From: Phalacrocorax aristotelis
Lineage: Eukaryota; Chordata; Aves; Suliformes; Phalacrocoracidae
Direction of reading: 5' to 3'
Assembly: GCF_949628215.1 (NCBI RefSeq)
Contig: NC_134280.1
Location: forward strand, 48,882,621-48,946,620
Length of the DNA stretch: 64,000 nucleotides
Shown here: piece by piece, positions 47,609 to 61,107 of the stretch
How positions within the stretch are numbered: the first letter of the stretch is position 1
Layout of the letters: each line of letters starts with the position of its first letter
Notes under the pieces: model-generated
The model's database searches: none
The model's input: the letters and a program-made list of their open reading frames with translations, nothing else
Told to the model about the DNA's origin: nothing
Position numbers and translations under genes: made by a program

Positions 47609-50064
47609 ATATTTGTTACCACATTATATTTAGCTAAGCTACGAAGAGTTTAAATCAGAGTATGCCTTCATAGGGATTCTGCTTCTTCCTCTGCCAACAT
47701 AATTATGAAAGTATACACACATTTACTATGCTCTTGTCTTGACCTTCATGTCATTCCAGGAACATTTTAAGCATGTGCAGAGAAATACTGGAAAAACTTT
47801 TGTTTAAAAAAGTCGACCCCAACTGAAATTAGATGCCAAAGTAGAACATACCCAACTTCACTGTTACCCACTCATTGCACATTCGAAAAGTTTATTCACA
47901 TTGCATATTTATCAGTGTGCTTCATCTCTCAAATGAGTACTCAAAGCACTAGGGATTCTTTTTTTGCTTCTTCTCCCAAGAAGCCATTCACTTCAACCTC
48001 CCACGCAGACAAGCAATCTAAAATTTTTATACTGCAAACTGCAATTTTGATATATTTCAAAAGGAAGACATTTTGCAATGGAACACTGAATCCTCTGAGC
48101 TGATCAAGTTATTATCTTGTTATTTTTGCCTAAGGAGCTGAGAGAAATATGTGAATTTCAGGTGCCTAATTTAACATCTAATTGAAATCTTTTTGAGAGC
48201 TCTCTGGGAATAGAATTTTACTCTATTAGAAAACTGCCAGTTTGCTTAAGATTGCTCCTGTGATTTACTCCGTGAAGAAAAAATAATTTTCATTTACAGT
48301 TCCTGCATGTCCAAATTAAAGGGCAAAAGAATGTAATGTTCATATTAATAACTGAAGTATTTTGCTAGAGGCTGTTTTACAAAGTAATGTTGTGAATGGG
48401 GCACCTTAAAGTTGAGACTTTGAAAAGTCTATTAAAAACTGGCAACTGAGTTCTTTTTATTAATCTGTGTGGAGTTACAGTTAACTGATCAGCTTGTCTC
48501 TGTCCTTCTAAAACCTTTATTTCTGTGTAATTATGGCACTTTATGATTTACTTGTTCAAATTATGTAAAGGAGGCACATACACTCACCAACGATTTCACT
48601 GTATAATCAAGGGAAAACTAACTAGTTCAATAACAGTAAGTAAAAAAGGGGGACGGAAGGCATGTATGCTATGATCTCATATAAACTTAATATATGCTGG
48701 GGTACTTGGCAGAAGAAAAAGTTTGTCTTGCACCGGACTGGGACTCAATAAATCTTGACCAATTTTACACTTCTGCTTCATCATTCTGGACAAGTCACTC
48801 AACCTCTGTGTCTTTACTGGCCTCTGAGAAGATGTAACTCTTCCATCGCCTTTCACTTAGTCAATCCTGCCTTTAAGTTCTTCCATGCTCTTATTGCATT
48901 TATGCATAGCACTTACCAGAAACAAACCTCTGCTGAGGCCTATCAGTAAAACCTTAAACCAAAGGAACTGAATGGAAGCTGTATTTTAGGTTATAGACGC
49001 TGCCATTCCACAAATAAATACAAAATGATAGGCATTGTAAATACTTTTTTGAATGCTCAAACTAAAGACAAACAATGGAGAGTAGAAGGGTTGAATTTCC
49101 TAATCCCAGCCATATAAAAATTAAGCTTCTAGATTAAGGTAGTTAATGAGCTAAAAAAGACCCAGCCTGAGAGTCAGCCTGTGGAGAGAGATATTATACA
49201 TCTTAGGACAAATGCCTACAGCAAGCGGGATGAGCTATTTTCTGGAGATGCTTATCTCCCTCTCTTGATGACAGAAGGACTAAATTAGATGAAATTGAAA
49301 GCTGAAGTTAGGTGAGATGAACCCCACTTTGAATGCATGTTTATAGTAAGTGGATAGAAAATACGCATTCAACTGCACTCATATGTATGAAGCAGGGGAA
49401 ATAAGAACAAATAAAGACCCTAGGAAGCAGTCATTAAGATATACTGTTTATTAAAAAAACCCAAACTATGTCTTTTATTAAAGAAAGTAGTAAGTAGAAA
49501 TAAAGGAGAGAATAAATATCTGGATAGGGAAGGTAAATGTTCTATGGTAATGTACTTCAACCACGAAGTGAATGCTCTTTCAATTTACAGTGGCCTGTGG
49601 GAAGTCATGTATGCTGCACTGTCAATACTGAAATCCAAGAATATATTTATGTCTAAAACCTGGGAAGAAAGATGAAACAACGTTGGTGGACAAAACAAAT
49701 AATTTGCTGTCATTCACTAAGCCTCTTCCCAATGGCTTTTGACAGAAAACATTTTCAGGGAGGCAAGTTGTTCTTTAACAATTAGCCAAGTTATACACTG
49801 GGTCTTAGCAGAGCTTCTCTTTTTAGATTTTCCCTAGCAATATGTTCTGAGATACATACCTTCCCCTAAAGTCCTTCAGAAATATATCCATAGCCTAGAT
49901 ATCTGTTATCTTGAATTCCACTATTAAGCTTGTTTATTTTTCCCAGGGAACAGTTCTACACTGTTTATGAAAATCGACTAGGCAGTCAAATTCTGTTGAC
50001 CTTCCCTATCAGATTTGTTTTGATGGACAGAAAACAGTCTCATTTCAAAGCACGGATGTCTCTA

Positions 50065-52168
50065 GGAGGGCAGACTTTAGCCTGTGTAGTAGCCTGGATG
50101 ACAAGAGTCCCTTGGGAGGCGGTCCTGAAGGCCAGAGGAGTCCAAGAAAGCTGGGCATTCTTCAAGAAGGAAATCGTAAAGGCACAGGAGCAGGCCATCC
50201 CTCTGTGATGAAAGACATCAGGCAGGGAAGAAGACTGGCCTGGCTGAACAGAGAGCTTTGGCTGGAGCTTAGGAAAAAAAGAAGAGAGTGTATGACCTTT
50301 GGAAGAAGGAGCAGGCACCTCAGGAGGTGTCGTGAGGCTATGCAGGGAGAAAATCAGAAGTACTAAAGCCCAAGTAGAACGTAATCTGGCTACTGCTGTA
50401 AAAGATGATTAAAAAATGTTTCTATAAATACATTTACAACAAAAGGCAGTCTAAGGGGTATATCCATCCTTTATTGGATGCGGGGGAAAACATAGTGACA
50501 AAGGATGAAGAAAAGGCTGAGGTACTTAATGCCTTCTTTTCCTCAACCTTTAATAGTAGGACCAGTTTTTCTCTGGGTACCCAGCTCCCTGAGCTGGAGG
50601 ACACAGACAAGGAGCAGGATGAAGCCCGCATAATCCGAGGGGAAATGGTTAGTGACCTGCTACAGCACTTAGACACACACAAGTCTGTGGGGCCAAGAGT
50701 ACTAAGGGAGCTGGCAAAAAAGCCCACCAAGCCACTTTCAATCACTTACCAGCAGTCTTGGTTAACAGGGGAGATCCCAGTTTACTGGAGGCTAGCAAAT
50801 GTGACCCCGATCAACAAGAAGGTCCAGAAGGAGGATCCGGGGAACTACACGCCTGTCAGTTTGACCTTGGTGCTGGGGAAGGTTATGAAGCAGATCAACT
50901 TGAGTGCCATCACGTGGCACATACAGGACAACCAGGTGATCAGGCCCACTCAGCATGGGTTTATGAAAAGCAGGTCCTGCTTGACTAACCTTATCTCCTT
51001 CTATAACAAGGTGACCCACTTAGTGGATGAGGAAAACGCTGTGGATGTTGTTTACCTGGACTTCTGTAAAGCTTTTGACACCATTTCCCACAGCATTCCC
51101 CTGGAGAAATTGGCTACTCAGGGTTTGGATGGATGTACTCTTCACTGGGTAAAAACTGGCTGGATGGCTGGGCCCAAAGAGTTGGGGTGAATGGAGTTAA
51201 ATCCAGCTGGCAGCCAGTCACAAAACGGTGTTCCCCAGGGCTCAGTGTTGGGGCCAGTCATTTTTAATATCTCTATCAATGGTCTGGATGACAGGATTGA
51301 GTGCACCCTCAGTAAGTTTGCAGACAACACCAAATTGGGCAGGAGTGTTGATCTGCTCAAGGGTAGGAAGGCTCTGCAGAGGGATCTGGACAGGCTGGAT
51401 CGATGGGCCGAGGCCAGTTGTACAAGGTTCAACAAGACCAAGGGCTGGCTCCTGCGCTTGCGTCACAACAACAGGCTTGGGGAAGAGTGGTTGCAGAGCT
51501 GCTCGGCAGAGAAGGACCTGGGGGTGCTGGTCGACAGCCAGCTGAACATGAGGCAGCTGTGTGCCCAGGTGGCCAAGAAGGCCAACAGCATCCGGGCTTG
51601 TATCAGGAATAGTGTGGCCAGCAGGGGTAGGGAAGTGATTGTGCCCCTGTACTCAGCACTGGTGAGGCCACACCTCGAATCCTGTGTTCTGTTTTGGGCC
51701 CCTCACTACAAGAAAGACACTGAGGTGCTGGAGTGTCTCCAAAGAAGGGCAATGAAGCTGGTGAAGGGTCTGGAGAGCAGGTCTTATGAGGAGAGGTTGA
51801 GGGAACTGGGGTTGTTTAGCCTGGAGAAAAGGAGGCTCAGTGGAGACCTGAAAGGAGGTTGTAGTGAGGTGGGGGTCGGCCTTTTTTCCCAAGTAACAAG
51901 CAATAGTATGAGAGAAAATGGCCTCAAGTTGCATCAGGAGAAGTTTAGATTGGATATTAGGAAAAATTTCTTAACCAAAAGGGTTATCACGCTTTGGAAC
52001 AGGCTGTCCAGAGAGGTGGTTGACTCACCATCCCTGTAGGTATTTAAAAGGCACATAGATGTGGCACTTAGGGACATGGTTTAGTGGTAGACTTGGCAGT
52101 GTTAGATTTACAGTTGGACTCAATGACCTTAAGGGTCTTTTCCAACCTTAATGATTCTATGATTCTAT
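50065..52168 (+). mobile_element. CR1 LINE copy B, about 2.1 kb
   Basis: A plus-strand CR1 from about 50065 (agggcagactttagcctgtg) to the tail at 52168. ORF2 is split. The frame 50405-51190 (261 codons) covers the finger and first palm ([37 protein letters not shown]). The frame 51191-52039 (282 codons) covers [10 protein letters not shown], the altered motif FADNTK and the C-terminal part. One extra A near 51225 relative to copy A, and a 21-bp deletion near 51850, distinguish it. The 5' limit is approximate. The endonuclease is absent. Confidence 0.94.
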
Positions 52169-53810
52169 TCCAGGGAAAACCTTTTTCTCTTTCTAAATGA
52201 GCCCCGTCATAAGCAATGCAAGACTTAATTTTCAAGGCTAGGACAATCTGAAGCAGTGAAGGATTTTAAAATGGACCTTTTCAGTCTTGACAGTCGCAAA
52301 AATCAGGCGACAGTTATATTATCTAAATGAAGGCACAAATATGTGTATAATTTAGAGGAAAGACTGCCCTCATCTTGAGTAGCCAGGAACCAACCAAATG
52401 ATTGTGAAAATCCTAAGTCATTCTTTTTGAAAAATGCAGCAACCCTTAATCAATGTAATAATATTCAGTTTCTCTTTCATAACCCAACTTTTCCTCAAAT
52501 GGAAATGGGTTTTGCATGCAGTGGGATCTTCATCTATTTTTCATTAATTATAAGGAGTCATATGCAATCCTTTAGGAACACTGCAGGCTGCTACAACCAT
52601 CCTTCTTCTTTGGTTTTATACAGAAGTTATCAAATGACAAAACTATAAAACCTCATTCTAGGGATTTTTTTTGTGTCTGCCAATGGATATTTCTCAAGGT
52701 AAAAACCTTGAATTATGTCAATCCTTAGGGAAAAGGAGTTAGTATTTTTATTCACAGAATGGTGGGTATTAAAGCTTGAAAGGTCATTTTAGAACATTTA
52801 CTTTTTCCCAAAGCAGGCTTGTTCCTCACAGTAAAGAGTTTATTGCAAAGAACTAAACACAATTGAGCTCAGGAAAGGAGGCACCATATGCACTGCTATT
52901 ACTTCAATCCTTCACTGGTCACGCGTCATTTATAAACTTGATTTAAGCCTCACAGGACATCAATAAGCATATGAAACTATCAAAATGGCCCATTTTAGCC
53001 AGAAGCTAACTTCAGCTTCTATTACAATGATCAGGCAGGAGAAAGAAGTGGTGACGAGTTCTCTGCCATAGGAACATCCCCAAAAGTTAATGCTCACGCT
53101 GACTATAAGCCTGTGAGTAATCCACACCTTCTGTTCCAGTTTGAAAAGAACTGAAATTCTGAGGGAAAATGGCAATTCTAAATTAAAGCTTGTATTGATT
53201 GTCTGATTAAAAGACTCAGACTCCATAATGCAAACCTCTCCACACCAGACCTAGACAACAAAGATGCTCAGCAGCATCTTGCTACTACTAATTTCCAAGA
53301 GGACAAATCCCAATTCTGATCACAATATATTCTAAAACCCTTTCTCCTTTTAAATGTCACGTTAAAGAGATCATTCACTACCTCCTTATTGCAGAAGGCG
53401 ATTCCCATATTCAGCCCAATGAGGACTGCAGGAGGTTGTTAGATGATGAGATCACTGGAAATTTAATTGGCCTATCATTCTACGAAAGCAATGGTTTGTT
53501 TAAAGGGCAGGAAGTGCAAGAGTTTACTTGAATATCCGGTGACTTACACCAGTTAAATATTAAAAAGCCCACATACAGTTTGAAGTACTCAAGTACACGT
53601 TTTGAAATTGTAGGATTATATAGTAGCAGTGTGCAAGATAAAATAGTACTTTTCCATTAGAGTGTTTATCTCAAATATAAATGTATTTAAGAATTCATTA
53701 ATAATTTAAAAATTAATAATGTGATTTGTTTCACACACTGCATCTATCTCCCTGTGGAAATAATATTAGAAGCCAATAGGTAAAAACATCCACTCCAAAC
53801 CCCAATGTTT

Positions 53811-53848
53811 AAATAAATAAATCTGACTTAAATAAATAAATCTGACTT
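53811..53848. repeat. Tandem duplication, 2 x 19 bp, next to IFTAP splice donor
   Basis: The unit aaataaataaatctgactt is repeated perfectly. It lies within the intron, starting 5 bases past the GT of the donor at 53852-53853. Confidence 0.95.
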
Positions 53849-53853
53849 CATAC

Positions 53854-53984
53854 CTCTTGGGCTTTGCTGTCCAATGGCTGTGGAACTGACAAGGTTCTGA
53901 ACCTCAGCTGAACAGGCTTATCAAAGAATGGTGTACAGTAAGTCACTGTCTGTTCCACTTCTCCTGGGAGAACTAATGACCCTG
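53854..53984 (-). CDS. IFTAP internal coding exon
   Basis: 131 bp between an acceptor (TTTTTTATTCAG) and a donor (CAAGAG|GTATGA) on the minus strand. It encodes GSLVLPGEVEQTVTYC, then RTLSVPQPLDSKAQE. LPGEVEQ is the part I match to human IFTAP. It enters with two bases of a split codon (G|CA, Ala) from the exon at 61108 and leaves in phase 0, exactly as the last exon requires. The acceptor is a tandem CAGCAG, so a product one residue shorter (start at 53981) is possible. A 19-bp tandem duplication begins 4 bases inside the downstream intron beyond the GTATG donor. Confidence 0.85.
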
Positions 53985-56900
53985 CTGAATAAAAAATAGT
54001 CAGCTTTACCCTTCCATTCACTGTATAACTTAGCAAAATCCTGCGTAAAATTCTGTAGCGCAGACACAGGCACAGGCTTTTTAGTCAAAGTGTGCTGTAC
54101 TGTTGCAAAATATATAATATAGGCACCTATCTTTAAAACAGATCCATGCAGTCCTGAGCTAAAATCTGTAAAATAAAATACACTATGCTAAGGAAAAATC
54201 AAACTTGGTTGAAAACACACAGGTAGCTCTTCTTTCTTGAGGACACTGAATTAAAAATCTGGATGTAGACGCTCCTAAACTCACAGAACACCTGGGATTA
54301 GATTCATCTCTTTCACAACGAAGAAGGAAGGTCCTTAGCAGAGATGTTTGCAGTAGGTGTTACAAAATACCAGCCTGAATCCTGGTCTTGCCATTGATTA
54401 GCTGGGCATTGTCATTCAATTCTCTTTTGCTAGAGTTTCACCACCTGTACACTGGGCATAAAGAATCTTTGCAAAGCACCTTAACGTGACTCTCCTGAAC
54501 ATTAAGTAAAAATACCTGGTAGACGTACTAATAGCTCCCACTACAGTGCCAGATGACTCTCTTGTCCAAGAATATTTCATGGATGTTGGTTCCTCCCTGA
54601 GGTTTACGAAAAGGGGTACAGTACTTGAGAGAACTTCCCTATATCTGGGACACAGGAACATATACCCTTTCCACACAGGCAGGATTTGGTCCACAGTCCA
54701 CAAATGCACAGGCTTTCTCAATCACTTTTCCTTTACATACTTAAGCAAAATGTTCATACTGGGAACAGTGGGTTTGCTTTCTGTGACAGCCCAGAAGGAT
54801 ATGCCTTAGGTTTAGAAATATCTTTTAACATGAATCAGTCTCAGCTCTGTTACAGCACAGATGTGTCCATCTTGTCTCAGTAATGTTTTTATGATGGAAC
54901 TTCAGGGGACCATATGTCTTGCAATTTAGTCGAAGGATTATGTAAATCTACCTACTATTTTTTCTGGCTGATACATAAGTTTCTTTACAGCTTTATGCTA
55001 CATTTTAGTAGCCTGATGTCCTCTTGAAATCTCAGAATAAATTTTCAAAGCATTGCTTAAATGTTAGTTAATGGAACCAACAAGACGGTACATAAAGCCA
55101 CAGTGAAAAGGAAGAAGTGGCGATTTACTTCTACCTGCACACTTTTACCACAGTAGTGGAGTCACAGACCTCTCGTTCTGCTGTAAATATGCATTTGAAA
55201 ATAACGATTTCCTAGCTAAGTCTCTGTAAAAAATCCATTATCAAATTCTTCATTTGGTTTTCTTCTGGGAATTGTATACTATTTTGAAGCCAGTAGAATG
55301 TTCTTTTAAAAAGAGCTGAATTAATTCCCTTGGGTATCTCATTCCTGGATTTTTGTCTTTTAGTTCATGATTCACATATAAGTTGTTTCCATTTTTCGTC
55401 CTTATTCTTTTGGTTGCTTATATCTCTCTCTTGTCACCAATGTGCTTTCAGTACTTGTTCTCAGCACAGCATCTAAACTTATTCTGCATCAGTCATACAA
55501 GAAAGCTTTCTGAAAAGAACAGTGCAGTCCACAGGTATACATGCTATGTCTTTACATGCTCTGCAACTGCTTTTTTCCAATCTTTCATAAACTCGGTCAA
55601 AACTATTTGTAGAACAGAATGATCATTTAAAGGCAATGGCATCTTCTGCTATTGTTTCGAACTTGTACCCTAAAGATATACCCTCACTGAAGGAAGGAAA
55701 GCCTGGACATCAGGAGGTTTGTATCACCTCCTGATATAAACACTGATGATTTCTGTACTAAGAGCTTTCCCCACTTCACAACTGGCAAATCTGCAGAAAG
55801 AAGACGAGGAAGAAGCACTGTTATGCAACAGTCTGGCAATGGCACAGAAAGACAACTCTTAAAAATTAGGGCAACAGAAGGAAATTTATTTTTGCTTTTA
55901 GCAAGAAGTGCTTGTCTTACTCAGAATGTCAATTCCACTATTTTAAGGCTCGTTAGTAATGCAAACAATGTTTCAAATTCCCTTCAATCACCCTGTAAGA
56001 ATGTGGTAATCGACCTTTGTTTGCCAGTAGACATGCCAGAAACGAGCTTTGTCTCTCTATCCTGGCTGCATAACAGCATATGAAAGTCTAATCAGTAAAT
56101 GCAGCTTTTCCTGATAATGTTTAATCAAGAAACTCCTTCAGAGAGAAAAATTAGGGAGTTTTGACAGTCCTCCTTCTCAGTGGGAGCTCCCAAAGGAACT
56201 GTAGGCTACTCTAAGTTCTAGCCAGTACCTCACAGCTGGTTTAGGCTGATGCTACAGCACTAGCGGATGATGATCCTAATTAAGCTGCTAATTATGTTCT
56301 CTGTGGAGGTGATTAATTAACAACACGAAAGCCTTGGATACTGCCAATGGCACCATATATAGAGATAACTGAGCAGGCACTGCTATCAAAAAATCTGAGA
56401 AGAGTTTTTTGAAATGCACCTCTCCTCGTACCATGAAGAATCAACTTCCTGCATGATATGGTAGTGAACTCTGATGATTTTACACAAGTCTAGTATACTT
56501 TAATGAGGGTGTTTTTGGAAACTGATCAATTCTCTTCTCTTTAGTCCCTCCCCACATGATAGACCCACAAAATCTGAACACTGCTGAGTTGGGAGTTTCT
56601 GCTCATTCCGTACTATTGATGTTAATTATAAGTATAGAAAAAAATAATCTGTTGCCACAAACCTGATTTGAACTTTCAGGAGAGAAGTTCAGTCTTGCCT
56701 AAATCTTTAGCTTTACTGTAGCCAAAAGGTGTCCAGCTATAGATACACTAACACATGTTTTACTGCTTTCAGATGCTGAATTTCACAAAAATGCTGTTGA
56801 TGAGGAGCTGAGGAGGGAGGTAGTGATAATGAAAAAAGCTTAAAAGCTAAATTTTGCTGTGTCCTCTGATTCTCAGGCTTCAGGCTGTTAGCCCCGAAGA

Positions 56901-58513
56901 GCTGCCTAGTGTGAAACCATCTCAAGGCAGTACTAAATGGTTTGCAGAGACTGGAGAAGAAAAAAGAGAGATTCACCAGCTGGGAGGAGCCCCAAGTTTG
57001 AAAAAATCAACATAATTTAACTCTGAATCCTCTTCCTCAACGTGATTTTTCTAGATGTAAATACAGGCTCAAAATATAAATGGAAAGATGTAGATTATGG
57101 AAAATAACAGATATTGGCATAATTTGTCTAAAGAATTATTTAAATAATTAAATAGTTATGCTTAGGCTCAGCTTCAAAGTAACTGAGTAACTTGGGTTCT
57201 CCTCAACCTCTGTGGGCAAGTTTACACTACCTCAGGGCTCCAAGCCAGATTATGATGAGACTCTGATATCCTTGCCTATGCAGCCTCACCCATACATTTA
57301 ATTAGTCCTATTTTCATTTTCTCTTGTATTTAAAAAAATAGCACACTCAAGGTCTCTAGGCACGCTTTTTACATATTTTGTAATTTATACAAATGCTACT
57401 TATTATTACCTAACTATACTTCAAGCCCTGCAGCAAGTGATTTGTTACCAGTCCTGGAAAGGAATTCTGTTGCCAGAACATAGGTATTAGGCATTCTCCA
57501 TCCATCCCTTGATAAAGCCTGATCATCTCTATTGTTGCCTTAAACTACTTAAGAGTTACAGATTAAATTCAGTGAGAAGGAGCGATTAAACAGTCCACCA
57601 TACACATGCTGACTCTAGACGATGCTATGGTTTAGGGCAGCAATTTGACTTTGCCAATCATGGTTTACTGTGCCAAAGTCCCACAATGCAGAACATTGCC
57701 CTAGTTTCGGGCTTTCAGCCCAGTGCTGTCTAATGAAAGTAGCTACAATGAATTTGCATACTGGCCAAATCTATGGGCTGCTTTTTTTTTTTTTTGTAAG
57801 AAGCAGCTGTATTCATTCACACCTTAAAAGACATTGGATTTAGGAAAATAAGTTGGGGAAAAAAAAAGAAAACCTATTAGAAAGATTTTCCCAGGACATC
57901 TCCCAAAAAGCATTGATTTAGACAGGATGTTTTAACACCTATTTTCTGTCATGCTTTTCACACTGTCAACTTTGAGCCGCTTCCCCTTAGGTGTGAATAT
58001 TTGTTGTATTAATGTACAGTTGCTAACTCAGCTAACTGGTCTGCCCTTTAAAGCTAAATGAAGTATAGAGATGCTGAACTGTTGCCAATAACAAGTAGAG
58101 ATAAAAGCTTGTCATAATTATACTATCAAGGTATGACATTTTTCACTGGGTGTCCTCGCTTGTTTTGCCGATACAAACTCTTAAATTTATCATTTGTTCT
58201 GATATACAGGTTGCAGCATTTAAAAAGACCAGCAACAGAATGACTTTCAAATTTGTGTCACATTACGCCTCACTTATAAACTAACTGGAATTCTTCAGAA
58301 TTAATCCTTTATTAAAGTGGTCAATAGAGATATTATTTTATATTACTTTATTATTACAAACAATAGAAGCAACACCATTTTATATTTTAATTTGCATTTT
58401 GTTGCTATGGTTTCTAGAGGAGTGAGATTATACCTCTCTTATTATGAAGCCTATCAAGTGGATTTTGACATGTAAGACAACTATCAAACCATAAATCCCG
58501 TTTTCTGCGCTTA

Positions 58514-58518
58514 GGAGT
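58514..58518. repeat. Target site duplication, left (ggagt)
   Basis: Identical to 59118-59122 on the other side of the solo LTR; five bases, as usual for ERV-L insertions. Confidence 0.93.
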
Positions 58519-59117
58519 TGTGCTGCTTTCAGCTGGGATAATTTTCTTCACAGTAGCTAATATGGGGCGATGTTTTGGATTTGTGCTGGAAACAGTGGTT
58601 GATAATACAGGGATGTTTCAGTTACTGCCGAGCAGGGCTTACACAGAGTCAAGGCCTTTTCTGCCTCTCACCCCACCAGCGAGTGGGCTGGGAGTGCCCA
58701 AGAAGCTGGGAGGGGACACAGCTGGGACAGCTGACCCCAACTGACCCAAGGGATATTCCGTGTCATATGACATCATGCTCAACATATAAAGCTGGAGGAA
58801 GAAGAAGGAAGTGAGGGACATTCAGTGTCTGTTACGGTGTTTGTCTTCCCCAGTAACCATTAGGCGTGATGGAGCCCTGCTTTCCCGGAGACGGCTGAGC
58901 ACCTGCCTGCCGAAGGGAAGGAGTGAATTAATTCCTTGTTTTGCTTTGCTCGCACGCACAGCTTTTGCTTTACCTATTCAACTGTTTTTATCTCAGCCCA
59001 TGAGCTTTCTCACTTTTACTCTTCCAATTCTCTCCCCAGTCGTACCGGGGAGCGGGGGGCATGAGTGAGCAAGCAGCTGTGCGGTACTTAGTTGCTGGCT
59101 GGGGTTAAACCACAACA
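58519..59117 (+). mobile_element. Solo LTR, ERV-L type, 599 bp, with target duplication
   Basis: It starts TGTGCTGCTTTCAGCTGGGA and ends GGTTAAACCACAACA. Perfect 5-bp duplications ggagt flank it at 58514-58518 and 59118-59122. A TATAAA box lies at 58785-58790, with the expected U3 upstream (ggatgtttcagttactgccg region). A degenerate polyadenylation region (ctattcaactgtttttatct) lies near 58975. It is a different subfamily from the LTR at 26368. The proviral body was lost by LTR-LTR recombination. It lies antisense to IFTAP within an intron. Confidence 0.96.
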
Positions 59118-59122
59118 GGAGT
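59118..59122. repeat. Target site duplication, right (ggagt)
   Basis: Partner of 58514-58518. Confidence 0.93.
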
Positions 59123-61107
59123 CAAGGTGAAATTTTTCATCCTGATTCAACAACAATCTTCCACTGAAGAAGCCCTGGGCAAGACCCAGACTGTGGGTTT
59201 CCCAGATATAAATTTGGATGCTGTTCACTTTCCTTACAGAGTTTAGAAGGAATAACTAGCTTCTGGCTATGCAGTGTTTCAACATTATAAAATACAATCT
59301 AAATGCTTAATATTGTTAGTGAGTACTGTTGATTGCTTAGGGGTTGATATGACTTATTTCTGCACCGAGGCAGTCTGTGCAGGGAGTTTGTGCAGGAAGT
59401 GCTCTCTCATGGGAAGGGCTGAGGAGAGCAGAGACTGAAAGCCAAATCAAATGTCATGTAAAAAGCAAGTAGTTAGCACACTGATAATCTACAGTAGTGG
59501 TGGTATAATGTTATGTTTATTGTTTTTATAACCACCAATAAAGGCACTAACTGAAAGGTTTTCCCAATGTGACTTGCATAAAGTGCTATTCAGACAGTAG
59601 AAGCAGATGATAATTTTTGTAATTCTTATCTTATTCAAATGCAGCCTGTTTTACTAGGGGTTTTTAAACATATATGATTAACATTTACTCTTGCACAGAC
59701 ACAAATACACAGAAATGACTGAAAAGCCTGGAGAGAGAGAGGCAAGGTCTGGCATGGTCCAGAAAGTGGTGAGCTATCCCCAAGCTCTTGCAGACCTCTT
59801 CTCTCCTCACTGCCCTGCTTGGCATTTTAGTGTTGGGCTTATTTCTCATCATCCAAATTGTGGTCTGTTTTGAACTAGAGATACCTAACAATCCTTCCAT
59901 GAACTAGATGTAGACAATTCTCATTTCATTACTATACAAGTGAAATGAGGGTTCAGGCTTCCGCCAGTAAGCCCCATTTTGTTTTTTAATAGATATTATC
60001 AGAATTTAAAACATAAACATAGAACAATGTCCTACAAAAGGAAAAATGGGCACATATGAACACTGTACTCAGAAGAAATCTCTGATGTCTGTACCTGATA
60101 CAGGACTGCAATCTTACTCCCTCATGCCTGAAACGCCCAGGTTGGAGAAAGAATATTTGCTGTAAACCTGATTTATGATGGTTTATTATTTTCTTGCGAG
60201 TTACAGCCAAGCCCCAAATACTCATCAGCTGAAAGCCTCTAAGCCCTCTGACTTCATAGGAATTCTGCACATACAGATACACATAATCAAATCTTTAATG
60301 GGTTAGACAGTCTAATCAAACGGCAATAACCAAGGTACTGTTAACTGTAACAGCTTCTTTCAGTGACCTTAGGCAAATCCCTTAATCTGTGTGGCTTGGT
60401 TTCTTTGTGCAGTCACAGGTATAGATGAGGGAAATATATTTGATCACTAAAAGGTCGTAAATTCTGGTGGTAATAAAGACCACACAAGCACCAATGATAG
60501 ACAAATAACTACAGATACTAGGTTTCTATTTACTTTTTAGGGGTGGGAGAGTTAAAATTATTATAGATATATGGAACAGTTCAGCATAACTCAAAATGCT
60601 TATAACTGGAATTCTTAAAGAAGTTCACTGTGAATTCAGAATTAGTCTGATCTATTTTAAGACCAGGATGAAATAATTTTAATAGGTAAGGACAACATTT
60701 TCATTAAATATTTCCACTTTATAGAACTCTCTCTTAGCACCCACATTACTTTGTGGAAAGACTGTTGTAATCAAAATAATTTTAGTACAAAATAGAAGTG
60801 CAGAAAAATGTAGAAATGTTGCTAACAAGAATTGTACTGTAATTCTGAAAAAATCTTGAAAAAAAACAACCTGCCAACCAGGACACAGTATAATAAATAT
60901 TCCTTATAATTTATTATCTCATTACCTCTTAGAGCGAGGAAATGAGTACTTTCTTTTGGGGAATTTGTGCAATTTGGGGAATTTTCTAGCAATAGAAAAG
61001 CTGAGGAAGAACATATTTTTTGAGGAGAAATGGTGCTTTAAACAATGTCCATACTCTTGCATCCAAAGACAGACAGTAACAATGAATATGAAGTGGGGGG
61101 AACCTAC

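Larger units (their letters stand above)
44762..53853 (-). other. IFTAP intron, 9.1 kb
   Basis: Intron between the last two coding exons, with GT (53852-53853) and AG (44762-44763) ends on the minus strand. It holds two plus-strand CR1 copies (46373-47608, 50065-52168), both antisense to the gene. An unexplained minus-strand coding-like stretch lies at 45787-46247. The rest is AT-rich without recognisable features. Confidence 0.8.
53985..61107 (-). other. IFTAP intron, 7.1 kb
   Basis: Intron between the exons at 61108 and 53854. Apart from the solo LTR at 58519-59117 and a T-run near 57783, I recognise nothing in it. Confidence 0.78.

Noticed and set aside
52755..52800. Phrase tcacagaatggtgggtatta resembling a CR1 3' end
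   Set aside because: Only about 40 bases with several mismatches and no CR1 body next to it.
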